From Pichia kudriavzevii (taxonomy: Eukaryota; Ascomycota; Pichiomycetes; Pichiales; Pichiaceae), in NCBI RefSeq assembly GCF_003054445.1, contig NC_042507.1:1798001-1862000 (forward strand): a stretch of DNA of 64,000 nt, read 5' to 3'. Below are positions 9,401 through 18,079 of this stretch, piece after piece. The notes below the pieces were generated by a model. That model was not told the DNA's origin. It saw nothing but the letters and a program-made list of their open reading frames with translations, and made no database searches. A program made the translations under genes and the position numbers. Numbering within the stretch: the stretch's first letter is position 1; every line of letters begins with the position of its first letter.

Positions 9401-11868
9401 ATGAAGTCGAAGTCAAAAGGTGCAATGATGACTCAATGAGAAATGAAAATATGCTAAAGGAGAAATTTAAGATTTTGTTGTCAGGAAATCCAATTCTAGG
9501 GGATGGTAAATCTGACAATCAAAATCTATCAGTTATATACTATAGGGGTGAATTTATTCAAGTAATCGATGCCAACCAAGATAACTATATTGAAGAATGC
9601 ATGAAAATACGCTCTGTGTTAGCGGAGTTTGAAACAATGGAGAATGATCCAGATTATCCATATATCCCTTCAGTGAACTATAAGAACAAAAGTCCAGTTG
9701 CCATCTTGGGAGCTAGAGAGTATATATTTTCAGAAAATTCTGGTGTTTTAGGCGATGTTGCAGCTTCTAAAGAGCAAACCTTTGGTACCATGTTTGCTCG
9801 TACTTTGTCCGCAATCGGTGGCAAACTTCATTACGGCCATCCCGACTTTTTAAATGCCGTATTTATGTGTACAAGAGGTGGTGTATCAAAAGCGCAAAAA
9901 GGTCTTCACTTAAATGAAGATATATATGCTGGTATGAATGCCATCTGTAGAGGTGGAAGAATTAAGCACTGTGATTATTACCAATGTGGTAAAGGACGTG
10001 ATTTAGGATTCAACTCAATTTTAAATTTCACAACAAAAATTGGAGGAGGAATGGGAGAGCAATTGTTATCTAGAGAATACTATTACATTGGTACCCAAAT
10101 GCCGCTTGATAGATTCTTGTCATTTTATTACGCACATCCAGGGTTCCACCTTAATAATCTATTTATCATGTTTTCTTTGGAGGTGTTCTTGTTGACTGTC
10201 GTTAATTTAGGTGCCATGAATCACGAATTGGTATCGTGCATTTACAATAAGGATACTCCTATAACTGACTTACAACTTCCCGTTGGCTGTCACAACTTAC
10301 AGCCGGTTTTGGATTGGGTCTACCGATACGTTTTATCTATTTTCATTTGTTTTTTCATATCATTTGTTCCCTTAGTTATGCATGAATTGTCCGAAAGAGG
10401 GTCCTGGAAAGCTTTCAGTAGATTACTCATGCACTTTTTATCTTTGTCCCCGATTTTCGAGGTTTTTGTCTGTCAGATCTATACAGATTCTTTGAAGAAG
10501 GATATCATTTTCGGAGGTGCTAGGTATATTTCCACCGGACGAGGATTTTCTATAACCAGGACTTCGTTTACTGGGCTTTATTCAGCTTACGCCCCAACTG
10601 CGATATATTCCGGGGCAAGATTGTTTTTGATGCTCGTATTTGTGACTATCACTATGTGGCAAGTTTCAATTTTATGGTTCTGGATTACGCTAATCTCCTT
10701 GACAATTTCACCATTCTTATTCAATCCACATCAATTTTCTTGGACTGATTTCTTTTTAGACTACAGGGAATTTGTGAGGTGGCTCAGTCGAGGAAATTCC
10801 AAATGGCATAGTCGGTCATGGATCAATTACACCAGGATTACGCGTTCCAAGTTTACAGGTTTCAAAAGAAACAAACTAAAAAAAGGAACAGATAGAATTC
10901 AAGAAGAGAACAGAAAGGCTCCATTTGTGAATGCATTGTTTGCAGAGGTTTTTGTACCGAGTGTCCAGGCTTTTTTTATTGCCGTTTCCTATTTGTACAT
11001 GAATTCACAATCAGGCGTTGAGAATCCCCAAGATGTTCATTTACTCTTTAGATTGATTCTTGTTACATTATGTCCTCTGGTTTTGAATTCTTTGATATTA
11101 GTCTTGATACTTTTTTTTTCTTTATTGACTGGACCCGTCTTGGGAATTTGCTGCAAAAAATTCCCCGGTGTTCTGGCTGCTACAGCGCATATAGGAGCTA
11201 TTTTAGCCCATGTTATCACATTTGAACTAATTTTGGTTTTGGAAAGTTTTAGCTTTTGTAGGGCATTGATTCTATTTATCTCGGCCACTTTCATCCAAAG
11301 AAGTATCATGCAAATAATCAAGCTACTTTTACTAAGTCGTGAACTAAAGGAAGACTTGAGCAATAGGGCGTGGTGGTCAGGTAAGTGGGTGCATTTAGGA
11401 AAATATGCATTGACCCAACTCTTCAGAGAGTTTATCGTTAAAATTAGTGAGATGAGTTTATTTGCTGCTGACTTTTGTATTGGGCATGCCATACTAATAG
11501 TGCTAACGCCTGCATTATTCGTTCCCTATATTGACCATTGGCATTCTTGTATGATAATGTGGATCAACCCATTATACAAGCTACGACAGCCAATCTTTAC
11601 AACATCGAGGGAAAAAATGAGGAAACGAGAGGCAAGTAAATATGCAGCTCTTTACTTTGCAAATTTGCTATTCTTTGCTATTATCTTGCTAACTCCAATG
11701 GTTGTTACGTTAGGGTTTGAAGACCACTTGGTAAAGATGTTACCACAAGAGTCCTACGGGTTGATTCAGCCTAACCATCAAGACAACAACGATACAGGCA
11801 CACGGGCACCTAAACACATCATGAGGTCCAAACCTGCAGTCAAAACCGTCAGTACATTCTGGCTGTGA
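6436..11868 (+). CDS. 1,3-beta-glucan synthase catalytic subunit (FKS family, FKS3-like length)
   Basis: The 1,810-residue multipass membrane glycosyltransferase (GT48) makes linear beta-1,3-glucan from UDP-glucose at the plasma membrane. The cytosolic N-terminus keeps the FKS1 core (about 95-330, including HAEYIGGEHANYRKWYF). A first membrane cluster (about 370-660) is followed by the large catalytic loop with DLPLYCIGYKTSAPEYILRT, LSGNPILGDGKSDNQN, GVLGDVAASKEQTFGTMFAR, GGVSKAQKGLHLNEDIYAG and QCGKGRDLGF, then a second membrane cluster. Echinocandin hot spot 1 reads FLTLSLRDP (561-569). Hot spot 2 reads DWVYRYVL (1293-1300), unlike the DWVRRYTL of S. cerevisiae Fks1. The Q/Y/G-rich N-terminal tail of Fks1 is much shortened, so this may be an FKS3/GSL-type paralogue; that subgroup is uncertain. 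Two GAS1-type genes follow on the same strand. Confidence 0.92.
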   Translation: MQDYIPYSNQGNGNPDADDASIMDNSAIGKDADSLPKAHGTKKTESLNAKIGQSVQQSSNCAVPASSATPCEFRAEAQSRLDSDLYFSYNKDLNVPLDIHQIYEIFLDVEHIFGFQRHNCENVFELFMSQLDSKSSRFSAEKSLILLHAEYIGGEHANYRKWYFCAMLDEDPELLEGIDGGKSKLRDFQNEFPNIDFYTTKKSQIVEYNWRRRMYTLTAADMVYQVALYLMIWGEANNMRFAPELLCFIFKCALDHLHNIRSTLNKPNFEAGDYLKRVITPLYEYYRDQQYKQVADLFVKSEKDHDKIIGYDDMNQLFWYYDGIKSLEVSNPEKSSFISIAKEDRYGYLHNVSWARSFYKTYKEKRSWWHVVTNFSRIWIIHLNVFWYYSSFNSPTLYTSNYNYLLDNPPTPQARFSVVSLGSSIGCLVEILATIFELSYVPRKWPGRPSLWKRIFLLIIITIINFAPSILILGYIPLDATSRVGYPLSIMQFIISLLTTLLLSIQAPFTMFSFYFSKKMIYDPIKVFTSAFPNLGKSGRVTSVSLWILVFGAKFTESYLFLTLSLRDPIRNLSILDSSRCYGDIFIKDTLCKYQNVFVLFLILLTDLVLFFLDTYLWYIIWNCIISLSISLSSGISMLSPWRNIFTSLPTRIHSKLLATSKLEIKYDSVLLISQIWNAFVISLYREHLISQDQAHKMLYSLVPDDATGIMSLKAPSFFLYQGDSGRDVTDYFALNSEAERRISFFAQSLSTAIPEPIPVESMPQFTVFIPHYSEKILMELKEIIRQDSNSKMSLLEYLKTMYHHEWKNFVLDTKILATAKLLSESEKEYTPKVSTSSATSNVGSVKTEKDFVDNKINDLPLYCIGYKTSAPEYILRTRIWASLRTQTLYRTVSGFMNYCKAIKLLHKVENPELEEYFGDAKTFENYLEMLASRKFRLLVSMQRLQEFNDSEEENLKVMINTYPSLFISSLNKEIDPETNETKFYSVLYEVEVKRCNDDSMRNENMLKEKFKILLSGNPILGDGKSDNQNLSVIYYRGEFIQVIDANQDNYIEECMKIRSVLAEFETMENDPDYPYIPSVNYKNKSPVAILGAREYIFSENSGVLGDVAASKEQTFGTMFARTLSAIGGKLHYGHPDFLNAVFMCTRGGVSKAQKGLHLNEDIYAGMNAICRGGRIKHCDYYQCGKGRDLGFNSILNFTTKIGGGMGEQLLSREYYYIGTQMPLDRFLSFYYAHPGFHLNNLFIMFSLEVFLLTVVNLGAMNHELVSCIYNKDTPITDLQLPVGCHNLQPVLDWVYRYVLSIFICFFISFVPLVMHELSERGSWKAFSRLLMHFLSLSPIFEVFVCQIYTDSLKKDIIFGGARYISTGRGFSITRTSFTGLYSAYAPTAIYSGARLFLMLVFVTITMWQVSILWFWITLISLTISPFLFNPHQFSWTDFFLDYREFVRWLSRGNSKWHSRSWINYTRITRSKFTGFKRNKLKKGTDRIQEENRKAPFVNALFAEVFVPSVQAFFIAVSYLYMNSQSGVENPQDVHLLFRLILVTLCPLVLNSLILVLILFFSLLTGPVLGICCKKFPGVLAATAHIGAILAHVITFELILVLESFSFCRALILFISATFIQRSIMQIIKLLLLSRELKEDLSNRAWWSGKWVHLGKYALTQLFREFIVKISEMSLFAADFCIGHAILIVLTPALFVPYIDHWHSCMIMWINPLYKLRQPIFTTSREKMRKREASKYAALYFANLLFFAIILLTPMVVTLGFEDHLVKMLPQESYGLIQPNHQDNNDTGTRAPKHIMRSKPAVKTVSTFWL

Positions 11869-12222
11869 TTGTTATATTATTGTCCTTGGAAGTAAAATGT
11901 GTATGGATTCCTCAGAGTATGACACCCGTTGATCTGTGTATGCAACCATGAAACGAGGCTGGGGTAAAGGGAATTGCCATTTTGGGCAAAATGTAATCAA
12001 AAAACGCGCTGGTGATGAAGAAAAAAAAAACTTGTGTTTTTTTGAAGGTGCGGAAATTGCTGTTTTTCCGCTAATTGGACAAAAATTTAGTTGCTGTTTC
12101 CATGGTATAAGTTTTGTGGTGAAGTTTGCTTTGTAAATGAATTTATGGTTTGTAATAGTTTCTGGAGATTTTACTTATCACTAGTCAACAGGCCCCCGTA
12201 GTTTTCGTTTTCAGGTGAGGAG
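11869..12222. promoter_or_regulatory. intergenic, promoter of first GAS1-type gene
   Basis: 354 bp between the FKS-family stop and the first GAS1-type start. It contains an AAAACGCG octamer at 12001-12008 and an A-run at 12020-12029. The same octamer recurs in the promoter of the second GAS copy (14401-14408). ACGCG is the core of MBF/SBF cell-cycle sites, but one octamer is weak evidence. No gene is seen; the short open frame here looks random. Confidence 0.4.
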
Positions 12223-13872
12223 ATGTTATTCAATAAGGCTTCAGGTGTCGCACTCGCTGTTCTTGGATGTTTATCCAATGTCGTTAAGGCAGATGACTTC
12301 CCAACTATCGAAGTTGTCGGAAACAAGTTCTTTTATTCCAACAATCAATCTCAGTTTTACATCAGAGGTATTGCATATCAAAGTGATGTTTCAGCAAATG
12401 ATAACACATCTTTTGTTGACCCATTAGCCAACGAAGAAGCATGTAAGAGAGATTTACCATACTTAACTGCCCTTAATACCAACGTCTTGAGAGTTTATGC
12501 TTTAGACACTGAATCCAATCATGATGCATGTATGAGCCTTTTCAAAGATGCAGGCATTTATATCATTGCCGATTTAGCAGAGCCTACTCTGGCTATTACC
12601 TCAACCAGTCCAGACTGGGATCTAGAATTATACAACAGATACACTTCTGTTATTGATGAGATGCAGCAATATGATAACGTCTTGGGTTTCTTTGCCGGTA
12701 ATGAAGTGATCACAAATTCCACCAACTCCAATGCAGCGCCATTTGTCAAGGCGGCAATCAGAGATATGAAGAAGTACATCTCCGATAAGGGTTATAGGGA
12801 TATTCCAGTTGGTTATTCTGCAAACGATGACGCACATACAAGAGTTGACTCTGCAGATTATTTTGCGTGTGGTGATGATGACATCAAAGCCGACTTTTAT
12901 GGTATCAACATGTACGAATGGTGTGGTAACTCCAACTTCAAGGAGTCCGGTTACGAAGACAGAACTGAGGAATTTTCTAATTTGACTGTTCCTGTCTTCT
13001 TTTCTGAATATGGTTGTAACGAAGTCCAACCAAGAAAGTTCACCGAGATTGCAACTCTTTTCAGCGATGAAATGACCGACGTTTGGTCTGGTGGTATTGT
13101 CTACATGTATTACCAAGAAGTCAACAATTATGGTCTAGTTTCTGTTGTTGACGATAGTACTGTTTCCACCATGGCGGATTACAAGTACTACTCATCTGAA
13201 ATCAATGCAATTCACCCAACCAGCGCAAAGGCAAGTGACGTTTCAACTACTGCATTAGCATGCCCAACCACCAACAAATACTGGATGGCAGCAACCTCTT
13301 TACCACCAACTCCTAACGAAGCTGTTTGTGACTGCATGTCCAAATCATTATCATGTGTTGTTGTCGATGACGTCAATGAAGACGATTATGAAGATCTATT
13401 CTCATACATTTGTGGTCAAATCGACTGTGATGGTATCAACGGCAATGGTAAGAAAGGTACCTATGGTGCGTACTCTTTCTGTTCATCCAAGGATAAGCTC
13501 TCCTTTGTTTTAGACTTGTACTACAAGGCACAAGACGAAAGCTCTCAAGCCTGCGATTTCTCCGGATCAGCAACTCTTGTTAAAGGTACTACTGCGTCCA
13601 CGTGCTCGTCCATGATTTCTGCTGCAGGCACTTCTGGATTGGGTTCAGTTACTGGTGTCAGCGTAAACAACAGTGCTACTGAAACCACTGCAACATCCAC
13701 TGCTAACGACTCCAGCTCATCTTCATCAGAATCCAAGGATAAACACGACAAAAAGTCCACCTCCACTTCTGTTTCCTCAATTTCCTCCACCAGTAAAGGT
13801 GCAGCAGATGCTGTCCGTTCATCCTCGTCCATTTTCGGATTCTTTGGTGTCATTGCAGCATTGTTATTATGA
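12223..13872 (+). CDS. GAS1: GAS1-type 1,3-beta-glucanosyltransferase, copy 1
   Basis: The 549-residue product is a GPI-anchored cell-wall enzyme of family GH72. It cuts a beta-1,3-glucan chain internally and joins the piece to another chain end, elongating glucan. An N-terminal signal peptide (about 1-23, ending VVKA) precedes the GH72 barrel. The two catalytic glutamates fall at Glu161 ([10 protein letters not shown]) and Glu262 (FFSEYGCNE), the same numbers as in S. cerevisiae Gas1. A cysteine-rich X8/CBM43 module (about 365-460) follows, then a Ser/Thr-rich stalk (470-530) and a hydrophobic tail ([12 protein letters not shown]) typical of a GPI signal. It is a tandem paralogue of the next gene, with equal spacing of domains. 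Exact orthology among GAS1-5 is not resolved, but the X8 module and GPI tail fit GAS1/GAS2. Confidence 0.92.
   Translation: MLFNKASGVALAVLGCLSNVVKADDFPTIEVVGNKFFYSNNQSQFYIRGIAYQSDVSANDNTSFVDPLANEEACKRDLPYLTALNTNVLRVYALDTESNHDACMSLFKDAGIYIIADLAEPTLAITSTSPDWDLELYNRYTSVIDEMQQYDNVLGFFAGNEVITNSTNSNAAPFVKAAIRDMKKYISDKGYRDIPVGYSANDDAHTRVDSADYFACGDDDIKADFYGINMYEWCGNSNFKESGYEDRTEEFSNLTVPVFFSEYGCNEVQPRKFTEIATLFSDEMTDVWSGGIVYMYYQEVNNYGLVSVVDDSTVSTMADYKYYSSEINAIHPTSAKASDVSTTALACPTTNKYWMAATSLPPTPNEAVCDCMSKSLSCVVVDDVNEDDYEDLFSYICGQIDCDGINGNGKKGTYGAYSFCSSKDKLSFVLDLYYKAQDESSQACDFSGSATLVKGTTASTCSSMISAAGTSGLGSVTGVSVNNSATETTATSTANDSSSSSSESKDKHDKKSTSTSVSSISSTSKGAADAVRSSSSIFGFFGVIAALLL
12742..13046 (+). repeat. 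homogenised tract shared with second GAS copy (15473-15777)
   Basis: Inside the first GAS gene, blocks of 80 bp (12742-12821), 88 bp (12871-12958) and 50 bp (12997-13046) are identical, base for base, to the second copy at a constant offset of 2,731 bp. Short diverged patches lie between them. Flanking GH72 sequence differs at many third codon positions. Identical synonymous sites point to gene conversion rather than protein-level selection. Confidence 0.75.
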
Positions 13873-14953
13873 TGCCCTAGTATGTCCAGCTATTAAGACT
13901 TTTTTTTTAAACACACTTCAAAAAATATGGATTTTCCCGTTCCTTTGTTCTCTCCTTTATTAGAACAACTTATTTATACTATCATAATATAGTATGACAA
14001 TATAGTATAGTAATATAGTATAGTTTAGATGTTTAATTATATTACGTTTCCAAAATATCAAAAAAAAAAAAAGGTCAGAATTAAATACCTTAAATGAATG
14101 AAAAAAGGACTAACGTCAAACTACACATCAGGGGCAATTGACGCATACTTTATAACCTCTTGTCAATTATTACCTACTCTAGTAGACACGTTAACCTCTC
14201 CTTACCCATCAACCAATGATCGGTTTAGACATGTATTCAGTGACTCTCGATCTAGACTCTCCTTGTTTACCCATATGTACTCGGAACAAAGTGGTATATC
14301 TCTAATGCAAATCTATACACTATATGTCCGTAATTGTGACGTTCCCTAAAGAAATAGGGGGCGTTTTTCTTTTGGCGGTCCTTTCCCGATGGGGAAACAG
14401 AAAACGCGGAGCGCGCGCCTGCCCAAACAGGCAGCCCGGGCTATAAATAGCGCGTGCCGAAGAGGGAGTCTGGGCCCTGGCTTTCTCTGTGGGGGGAAAG
14501 AAAAGAATGGGGAAAAAGAAAAGGGGGCTTGGACTCGTGGTGGCATGTTGAACCTTCACGATCACCGGTTGCTATTTTCAGGAGGGGCGCGTTTGTTTCT
14601 GTTTTTGTTTCTGTTTTTGTTTCTGTTTTTGTTTCTGTTTATATGTGTTTGTTTCTGTTTATATGTTTGCCTTTGTGTTAAGGTGGAAATGGAAGATCCG
14701 GGTAAAACACAATCGTGTTGATGGGTCAACCTCAGCCTCTCATTTAGATATGTCCACCAATTTCTTTTCCTATTTGAACTCTTCAACACGAGTTTCGTGT
14801 CTGTATATCAACCTCCTCTCTTCCTTCTTTTTGTCATTCTTGACGTTGACTGTATCTGTATCTTTTTCTCCTCCTTTATTTCTTCTACTTCCTCTACAGT
14901 TTTGCTTCTTGTGTCCTTTTGTTCTTTCCCCTTGTAGGTTCTCTATTGACAAG
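13873..14953. promoter_or_regulatory. long intergenic region and leader of second GAS gene
   Basis: 1,081 bp. 13980-14040 is TATAGTATA-rich. A GC-rich island spans about 14345-14480 with CGCG repeats, an inverted repeat GCCTG/CAGGC (14417-14421 with 14428-14432) and a TATA box, CTATAAATAG, at 14441-14450. A 12-bp T-rich tandem repeat lies near 14589-14640. From 14805 to 14940 the + strand is CT-rich, as in strongly expressed yeast leaders. The TATA box is about 510 bp before the GAS start, so transcription may begin far upstream. Open frames here have no family resemblance. Confidence 0.5.
14589..14660 (+). repeat. 12-bp tandem repeat (TTTCTGTTTTTG)
   Basis: About four consecutive units of TTTCTGTTTTTG, followed by degenerate units containing TTTATATG, between the TATA box and the start of the second GAS gene. 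It is a simple slippage-prone minisatellite in a promoter or leader; any effect on expression is unknown. Confidence 0.75.
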
Positions 14954-16582
14954 ATGAAGTTCTCAAAGTCTCTCGCTTTACTATCTACTGCTCTCTTTAG
15001 CGGAGTGGCCACTGCTAATGACGATTTCCCTACCATCAATGTGGTTGGAAACAAGTTTTTCTACTCCAACAATGCCTCTCAGTTCTACATCAAGGGTGTT
15101 GCATACCAACAAAACACTGCAGGCTTGGACACAGACGCAAAGTATGTTGATCCATTGGCCGACGAGGAAAGTTGTAAAAGAGACATTCCATATTTGACCG
15201 AGCTGCACACAAATACCATCAGAGTGTATGCCCTTAATGCCAGTGCCAACCACGATGCATGCATGAACGCCCTGCAAGATGCTGGTATTTACGTCATTGC
15301 AGACTTGTCATCTCCAGGTGAATCCATCATTACCAGTGATCCAGAATGGGATCTTGAATTGTATGACAGATACACCTCGGTCATTGATATGATGCAGAAG
15401 TACAACAATGTCTTGGGGTTCTTTGCCGGTAACGAAGTCATTACTAATTCCACAAACACCGACACTGCTCCTTTTGTCAAGGCGGCAATCAGAGATATGA
15501 AGAAGTACATCTCCGATAAGGGTTATAGGGATATTCCAGTTGGTTATTCTGCGAACGATGACTCTAATACGAGGGTCCAATCTGCAGATTATTTTGCGTG
15601 CGGTGATGATGACATCAAAGCCGACTTTTATGGTATCAACATGTACGAATGGTGTGGTAACTCCAACTTCAAGGAGTCCGGTTACGAAGCTAGAACTAAG
15701 GAATTTTCCAACTTAACTGTTCCGATTTTCTTTTCTGAATATGGTTGTAACGAAGTCCAACCAAGAAAGTTCACCGAAGTTGGTACAATTTATAGTGACG
15801 AAATGACTGACGTTTGGTCTGGTGGTATCGTCTACATGTATTTCGAGGAAGAAAACAACTACGGTTTAGTTTCTGTTGAGGATAACAAGGTGTCAACCAT
15901 GGCAGATTTCAATTACTTGAAGTCTGAATTAGGCAGCATCAGCCCAACCTATGCAAAGGCTTCCGCAGCTTCTGCATCTGCTAAAACTTTACAATGTCCA
16001 TCTACTGATAAGAACTGGTCCGCAGCTACCAACTTACCTCCAACTCCAGATCAATCCCTTTGTGATTGTGTCGAAAGTTCTGTTGAATGTACCGTTTCTG
16101 ATGATGTCGATGAAAGTGATTACAGTGACCTGTTTGGTGTGGTTTGTAACTACATCTCCTGTGATGAAATTAACGCTAATGGTAAGAAAGGTACTTATGG
16201 TTCTTACTCATTCTGTAATCCTAAGGAAAAGTTGGCATATGTTTTGAACAAGTACTATCAAGATCAAGATAAGAATAAGTCCGCTTGTGATTTTTCCGGC
16301 TCTGCTACTATTGTGAAGTCATCTGCAGCTTCAACTTGTTCGTCCATCTTAAAGAATGCCTCTGCAAGCCAAACATTCACTAACTCTGGCTCCACAGCTA
16401 AAGATTCTTCAGAGACTAAGACTAGTGGCTCTGCCAAGTCGGTTTCTTCAATCAGTTCAACTTCCAAGGGTGCAGCTGCTAGCCTCAAGGCCCCAATGCA
16501 TGCTTCAAGTCTATCATCAATGTACTTGTGTACTTTAATTGGTGGTGTTGTTGTCGGCTCCATCTCTATGATTTTGATCTGA
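14954..16582 (+). CDS. GAS1: GAS1-type 1,3-beta-glucanosyltransferase, copy 2
   Basis: The frame is open 309 bp further upstream, but the ATG at 14954 starts a proper signal peptide ([21 protein letters not shown]) and lines up with copy 1, giving 542 residues. The GH72 domain has catalytic Glu161 ([10 protein letters not shown]) and Glu262 (FFSEYGCNE). The X8/CBM43 cysteine module (about 360-455), a Ser/Thr/Ala stalk and a hydrophobic GPI-type tail ([18 protein letters not shown]) follow. Role: elongation of beta-1,3-glucan at the cell surface, acting on the product of glucan synthase, whose gene lies upstream. Copies 1 and 2 have the same domain spacing but diverge strongly outside a shared tract, so the duplication is old and partly homogenised. 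The promoter is unlike that of copy 1 (GC-rich, distant TATA box), suggesting different regulation. Confidence 0.92.
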   Translation: MKFSKSLALLSTALFSGVATANDDFPTINVVGNKFFYSNNASQFYIKGVAYQQNTAGLDTDAKYVDPLADEESCKRDIPYLTELHTNTIRVYALNASANHDACMNALQDAGIYVIADLSSPGESIITSDPEWDLELYDRYTSVIDMMQKYNNVLGFFAGNEVITNSTNTDTAPFVKAAIRDMKKYISDKGYRDIPVGYSANDDSNTRVQSADYFACGDDDIKADFYGINMYEWCGNSNFKESGYEARTKEFSNLTVPIFFSEYGCNEVQPRKFTEVGTIYSDEMTDVWSGGIVYMYFEEENNYGLVSVEDNKVSTMADFNYLKSELGSISPTYAKASAASASAKTLQCPSTDKNWSAATNLPPTPDQSLCDCVESSVECTVSDDVDESDYSDLFGVVCNYISCDEINANGKKGTYGSYSFCNPKEKLAYVLNKYYQDQDKNKSACDFSGSATIVKSSAASTCSSILKNASASQTFTNSGSTAKDSSETKTSGSAKSVSSISSTSKGAAASLKAPMHASSLSSMYLCTLIGGVVVGSISMILI

Positions 16583-16805
16583 TCATTAGATATATTATTT
16601 TTACATACTAGTATGTACAATTGTTTTCTTAAAATCTTTACTTTCTTTTCCCTTAAAATTATACACCCCACTCTATTTTGAATGATTTACCGTTTTCACA
16701 ATTATCAAAAAGAAAAAATAGCATTCTAGGTTCAATGCGTATTATTATACAAATGCTAGTTTTATAAACAAAATAGTCCAATAAACAAGCAACTTAACTC
16801 TTTAT

Positions 16806-17672
16806 TCATTTGATCATGAAGATTTCCTGCAATGCTTTTTCGTCCATGATTGCAGCTCGTTTTTGTCTGATCCATTTGGAACGTAAAGCCATTTTACTTC
16901 CTAGAACACTTGTATTGGACGCTTCAGCCTTGGGCTTCAGCATGGACTCTCTGGTTATCTTGTCCCCTTTTGACTTTTTCCCCTTCTTCTCTTTCTTCTC
17001 TTTCTTCTCTTTCTTCCCCTTCTTCTCTTTCTTCTCTTTCTTCTCTTTCTTCCCCTTCTTCTCTTTCTTCCCCTTCTTCTCTTTCTTCTCTTTCTTCCCC
17101 TTCTTCTCTTTCTTCTCTTTCTTCTCTTTCTTCTCTTTCTTCTCTTTCTTCTCTTTATTTCCTTTCTTTTCCTTTTTGCTTTTCTTGGTAATCTTAGTAT
17201 CGATATCGTCTTCACGCTTTCTTTTTGGTGTCTCAGTATCCACCAACTGCCTGTTTTCTTTATCCCAGGTACTTCTTAATGTATCACCCTTCACAAAATG
17301 AACTCCCCAACGTCCGTTGATGATCCTCTCAGTCCTTTTTCTTTCAACTTCTTGGTTGATTTGCTCCTCCTTACCATTTAATCGACCAAGAAGCCTCTGA
17401 AATACATCCAAATGTACGTTTTCCCCACTATCAAATTCATCCTGTTTGGCCCTTTTCTTTGCTAGGTTTGATCCAAGACCAACGTTGTCGTTCTTGACGG
17501 TGATTTTGATGTGTGATGTCAAGGCATTGTTCGTCAAGCCCAGACCTTTTCCTGGCTCCCATCCAAGCTTCACCAGATGTTGGTGACCAAATCTGCTAGT
17601 GTCATTAGACCATGTAGTGTTTCTAGGATCTATACCAAATCTCTGCTTGACTCTTGTTCCTGCGAGACCCAT
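16806..17672 (-). CDS. PXR1: G-patch ribosome/snoRNA biogenesis protein Pxr1
   Basis: The 288-residue product begins MGLAGTRVKQRFGIDPRNTTW and continues with a G-patch (about 25-73: FGHQHLVKLGWEPGKGLGL, then DNVGLGSNLAKK). It has the LDVFQRLLGRLNGKE block near 85, WGVHFVKGD near 122, a long Lys/Glu/Gly repeat (about 170-232) and the C-terminal SKWIRQKRAAIMDEKALQEIF. These match S. cerevisiae Pxr1/Gno1 end to end. Pxr1 is a nucleolar protein that activates the helicase Prp43 in rRNA processing and helps snoRNA 3' maturation. The KKEKKEKKGKK tract is encoded by a 12-bp minisatellite and replaces the shorter KKHKK repeats of the S. cerevisiae protein. It is transcribed divergently from PSE1. Confidence 0.92.
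   Translation of the reverse strand: MGLAGTRVKQRFGIDPRNTTWSNDTSRFGHQHLVKLGWEPGKGLGLTNNALTSHIKITVKNDNVGLGSNLAKKRAKQDEFDSGENVHLDVFQRLLGRLNGKEEQINQEVERKRTERIINGRWGVHFVKGDTLRSTWDKENRQLVDTETPKRKREDDIDTKITKKSKKEKKGNKEKKEKKEKKEKKEKKEKKGKKEKKEKKGKKEKKGKKEKKEKKEKKGKKEKKEKKEKKGKKSKGDKITRESMLKPKAEASNTSVLGSKMALRSKWIRQKRAAIMDEKALQEIFMIK
16979..17157 (-). repeat. coding minisatellite in PXR1 (KKEKKEKKGKK)
   Basis: About 15 units of 12 bp, each TTCTCTTTCTTC or TTCCCCTTCTTC on the + strand, encode alternating KKEK and KKGK. The unit length is a multiple of three, so gain or loss of units keeps the frame. The tail is basic and low-complexity. Confidence 0.85.
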
Positions 17673-18079
17673 GTTGTTTACGTGTGGAGTATAAGGGATC
17701 TTTAAATGTCAAAAAACTTTTCACATATATAGTATATATATACATATATATTACTGAAATGTAGTACACTACGATAAATGTTTGAATTTCTAAAATTTTT
17801 TCTATCACAATTACCCAGAACTCTCTCTTTTACACTGTGCACCAGAAAACATTTTTCATCCTCTCCATTTTATTTTTCATTCTCCCTATTTTAAATTTTA
17901 TTTTTCATTTTCCATTTTTTTTTTCAATTCAAAACTGAATTTCGCATTTCCAAAGGTTTTTTTTTTCCATTTCCAAATTATGAGGTAAACTTACATGGCA
18001 ACAGCCACCTGATTCCTTTTACCTTGCTTCCTTCTAGAGACAAGCATCCCCAAGAGCCTCATCACGAGCTACATCAATC
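17673..18079. promoter_or_regulatory. divergent promoter PXR1 / PSE1
   Basis: 407 bp. It has a TATA-rich stretch (17725-17752) nearer PXR1 and several T-runs within 17860-17970 nearer PSE1, the usual layout of a yeast divergent promoter. No gene is seen. Confidence 0.45.

Noticed and set aside
14389-14721. Several overlapping + and - frames with LFLF or KNRNK repeats
   Set aside because: They arise from the T-rich 12-bp repeat and GC-rich promoter; no start context or homology.
16810-17301. + strand frame rich in Ser-Phe-Phe over PXR1
   Set aside because: It is the antisense reading of the Lys/Glu minisatellite in a gene with end-to-end homology on the other strand.
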